DNA of 64,000 nucleotides from JAGTVG01 sp964543195. GTDB lineage: Bacteria; Bacteroidota; Bacteroidia; Cytophagales; Cyclobacteriaceae. The stretch's first letter is position 1. Each line of letters begins with the position of its first letter. The notes under the pieces were generated by a model. The model saw only the letters and a list, made by a program, of their open reading frames with translations. It was not told the origin of the DNA and did not search any database. The stretch is taken from positions 62,001 to 126,000 of the forward strand of contig CAZIXF010000001.1 in assembly GCA_964543195.1 (NCBI GenBank). The letters are read 5' to 3'. The position numbers and the translations under genes are program-made. Shown here in pieces: positions 62,828-64,000 of this stretch.

Positions 62828-63440
62828 CAGGGTAGATTTTTGTTTGGTTATTTAGACACTAACGATGTGGTTTTAAAAAGGTTTAAAAAAATTGAGAAAC
62901 ATGATGGTTATTATTGGGTGTCGACGATATTCGCGGTGCAATCCATTAAAAATCAGTCACTTATGAAACAAAAAAGAATTATTATTTTTTTGCTTTTTTT
63001 TAATATTTACCTTTGAAATAGTTGCGCCCTTACTAAAAATCAATAATCTTTACCGGCGGATTGATATTTGTATTTTTTAATTGATTCGAACTATTGTGAA
63101 TTACAGAACAGAATACCCGGTGAACCTTTGCGCCTTTGTACCTTTGAAGCCAAAAAACCAAAAAGTACATTGTGTCTAATTATTTCATAAATAGATGGGG
63201 TGTGATAGGTCGGTGGGGTGCTGATAACAGAATCGAATAGTTGGCGAACCTTAGTGTCTTGGTACCTTTGGGGCCAAGATATCTGGCGTGAATCAATATT
63301 TTTAAAAAATGGGATGTGAAATAAGTCATACAATAAGTAATTTGATTTTTTTAACTCCGGAGTTCTACAATATTTAACAATTATTCATATGCAGATCCCT
63401 GTGGTCCCGGTCCATCGTTTTTTTATTTAATGATCTCAGT
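62828..63440 (+). other. Intergenic stretch with a dispersed low-complexity repeat
   Basis: This 613-bp AT-rich region lies between divergent genes. It contains two imperfect copies of a CCTTTG-rich word (63122-63153 and 63246-63277, 124 bp apart). Copy 1 reads GAACCTTTGCGCC and GTACCTTTG, copy 2 GAACCTTAGTGTC and GTACCTTTG. Words of this type are widespread in Bacteroidota intergenic DNA. No gene was recognised. Confidence 0.55.
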
Positions 63441-64000
63441 ATGAAAATCACGATAATCGATGTATCGATCATCTTAGTATACCTGGCCGCTACGGTTGTG
63501 ATAGGGGTCGTCCTCCGGAAATTCGCACGGAAAAGCAAACAGAACTACCTGCTGGGAGGACACCGGTTACCTTGGTATCTTCTGGGACTTTCCAATGCAT
63601 CGGGGATGTTCGATATTTCCGGTACCATGTGGCTGGTGACCATTCTATTTGTCTATGGGCTGAAAAGTGTCTGGCTGCCCTGGTTATGGCCGGTGTTCAA
63701 CCAGATCTTTTTAATGGTCTTTCTCTCAATATGGCTGCGAAGATCAGGCGTAACCACCGGGGCCGAATGGATCGGGACCCGTTTCGGATATGGAAAGGGA
63801 GCCAGTATGAGCCATACCGTCGTGGTGGTATTTGCCCTGATCATGGGACTCGGGTACCTGGCCTATGGCTTTATCGGACTGGGTAAGTTCATGGAGATCT
63901 TCATTCCCTGGGAAGTGGTGTCCGGTTATGTGCCTTTTGACGTGGCTCCCGAATTCGTGCCTCATATATATGGTATAGTTTTTACCTTTTTTGCTGTCCT
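63441..64000 (+). CDS. Sodium:solute symporter, 5' part (gene continues past window)
   Basis: The frame is open from ATG 63441 to the window end (186 codons visible). The N-terminus IDVSIILVYLAATVVIGVVL is a first transmembrane helix, followed by the SSS-family segment SKQNYLLGGHRLPWYLLGLSNASGMFDISGTMW. At least four more hydrophobic helices are visible. Such carriers import sugars, amino acids or organic acids with Na+. The substrate cannot be assigned from this part. Confidence 0.88.
   Translation, partial: MKITIIDVSIILVYLAATVVIGVVLRKFARKSKQNYLLGGHRLPWYLLGLSNASGMFDISGTMWLVTILFVYGLKSVWLPWLWPVFNQIFLMVFLSIWLRRSGVTTGAEWIGTRFGYGKGASMSHTVVVVFALIMGLGYLAYGFIGLGKFMEIFIPWEVVSGYVPFDVAPEFVPHIYGIVFTFFAV

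Overview
The window looks like a chromosomal segment of a Bacteroidota bacterium, probably a marine or otherwise polysaccharide-degrading Marinilabiliales-like lineage. The evidence is a type IX secretion C-terminal domain, FGly sulfatases, long runs of exported carbohydrate-associated enzymes, short AT-rich leaders with few Shine-Dalgarno sites, and the carboxyspermidine route to polyamines. The species is inferred from gene content only.

Region 1 (1-18.9 kb, + strand) is an exported catabolic cluster. Two sulfatases and a PHP-type hydrolase flank an unusual tandem array of FAD-dependent oxidoreductases: one cut by the window edge, one divergent Tat-exported member, five intact paralogs of about 550-585 residues, and one heavily deleted pseudogene. 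Two relics of golvesin-type C-terminal domains survive, and a flavinylation-motif protein sits inside the array. A CstA-type transporter closes the region. No SusC/SusD pair is visible. The cluster probably handles a sulfated or otherwise modified glycan, but the substrate cannot be read from sequence.

Region 2 (19.3-35.2 kb) is an AT-rich accessory island between a SWIM-domain gene and tRNA-Ser. It holds a broken tcmP gene next to its three-Cys-motif partner, a small membrane protein gene with a decayed second copy, and strictly periodic 24-bp and 23-bp tandem arrays. A roughly 112-bp direct repeat carrying hairpins occurs at both 24.36 kb and 34.86 kb. Between the two copies lies a complete type I restriction-modification operon on the minus strand (hsdM, orf192, hsdS, orf355, hsdR) with two unrecognised genes embedded in it. 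A divergent protein with a HEPN-type R-x4-H motif stands next to hsdM. Relics of IS66-type and IS4-type transposases mark both sides.

Region 3 (35.3-43.2 kb, + strand) returns to exported hydrolases: a PhoD-like phosphatase, three tandem TIM-barrel glycoside-hydrolase-like paralogs and a nucleoside hydrolase lipoprotein. A minus-strand tRNA with anticodon CAT and its terminator follow.

Region 4 (43.7-64 kb) is mostly core metabolism: HAD phosphatase and site-2 protease, RibBA, SurE, a DUF72 protein, a choline-to-glycine-betaine locus (BCCT carrier, GMC dehydrogenase, aldehyde dehydrogenase), a T9SS-secreted YD-like repeat protein, class I fructose-bisphosphate aldolase, the carboxynorspermidine dehydrogenase/decarboxylase pair, a Tat-exported C_GCAxxG_C_C protein, a small membrane-anchored protein, and the start of a sodium:solute symporter cut by the window end.
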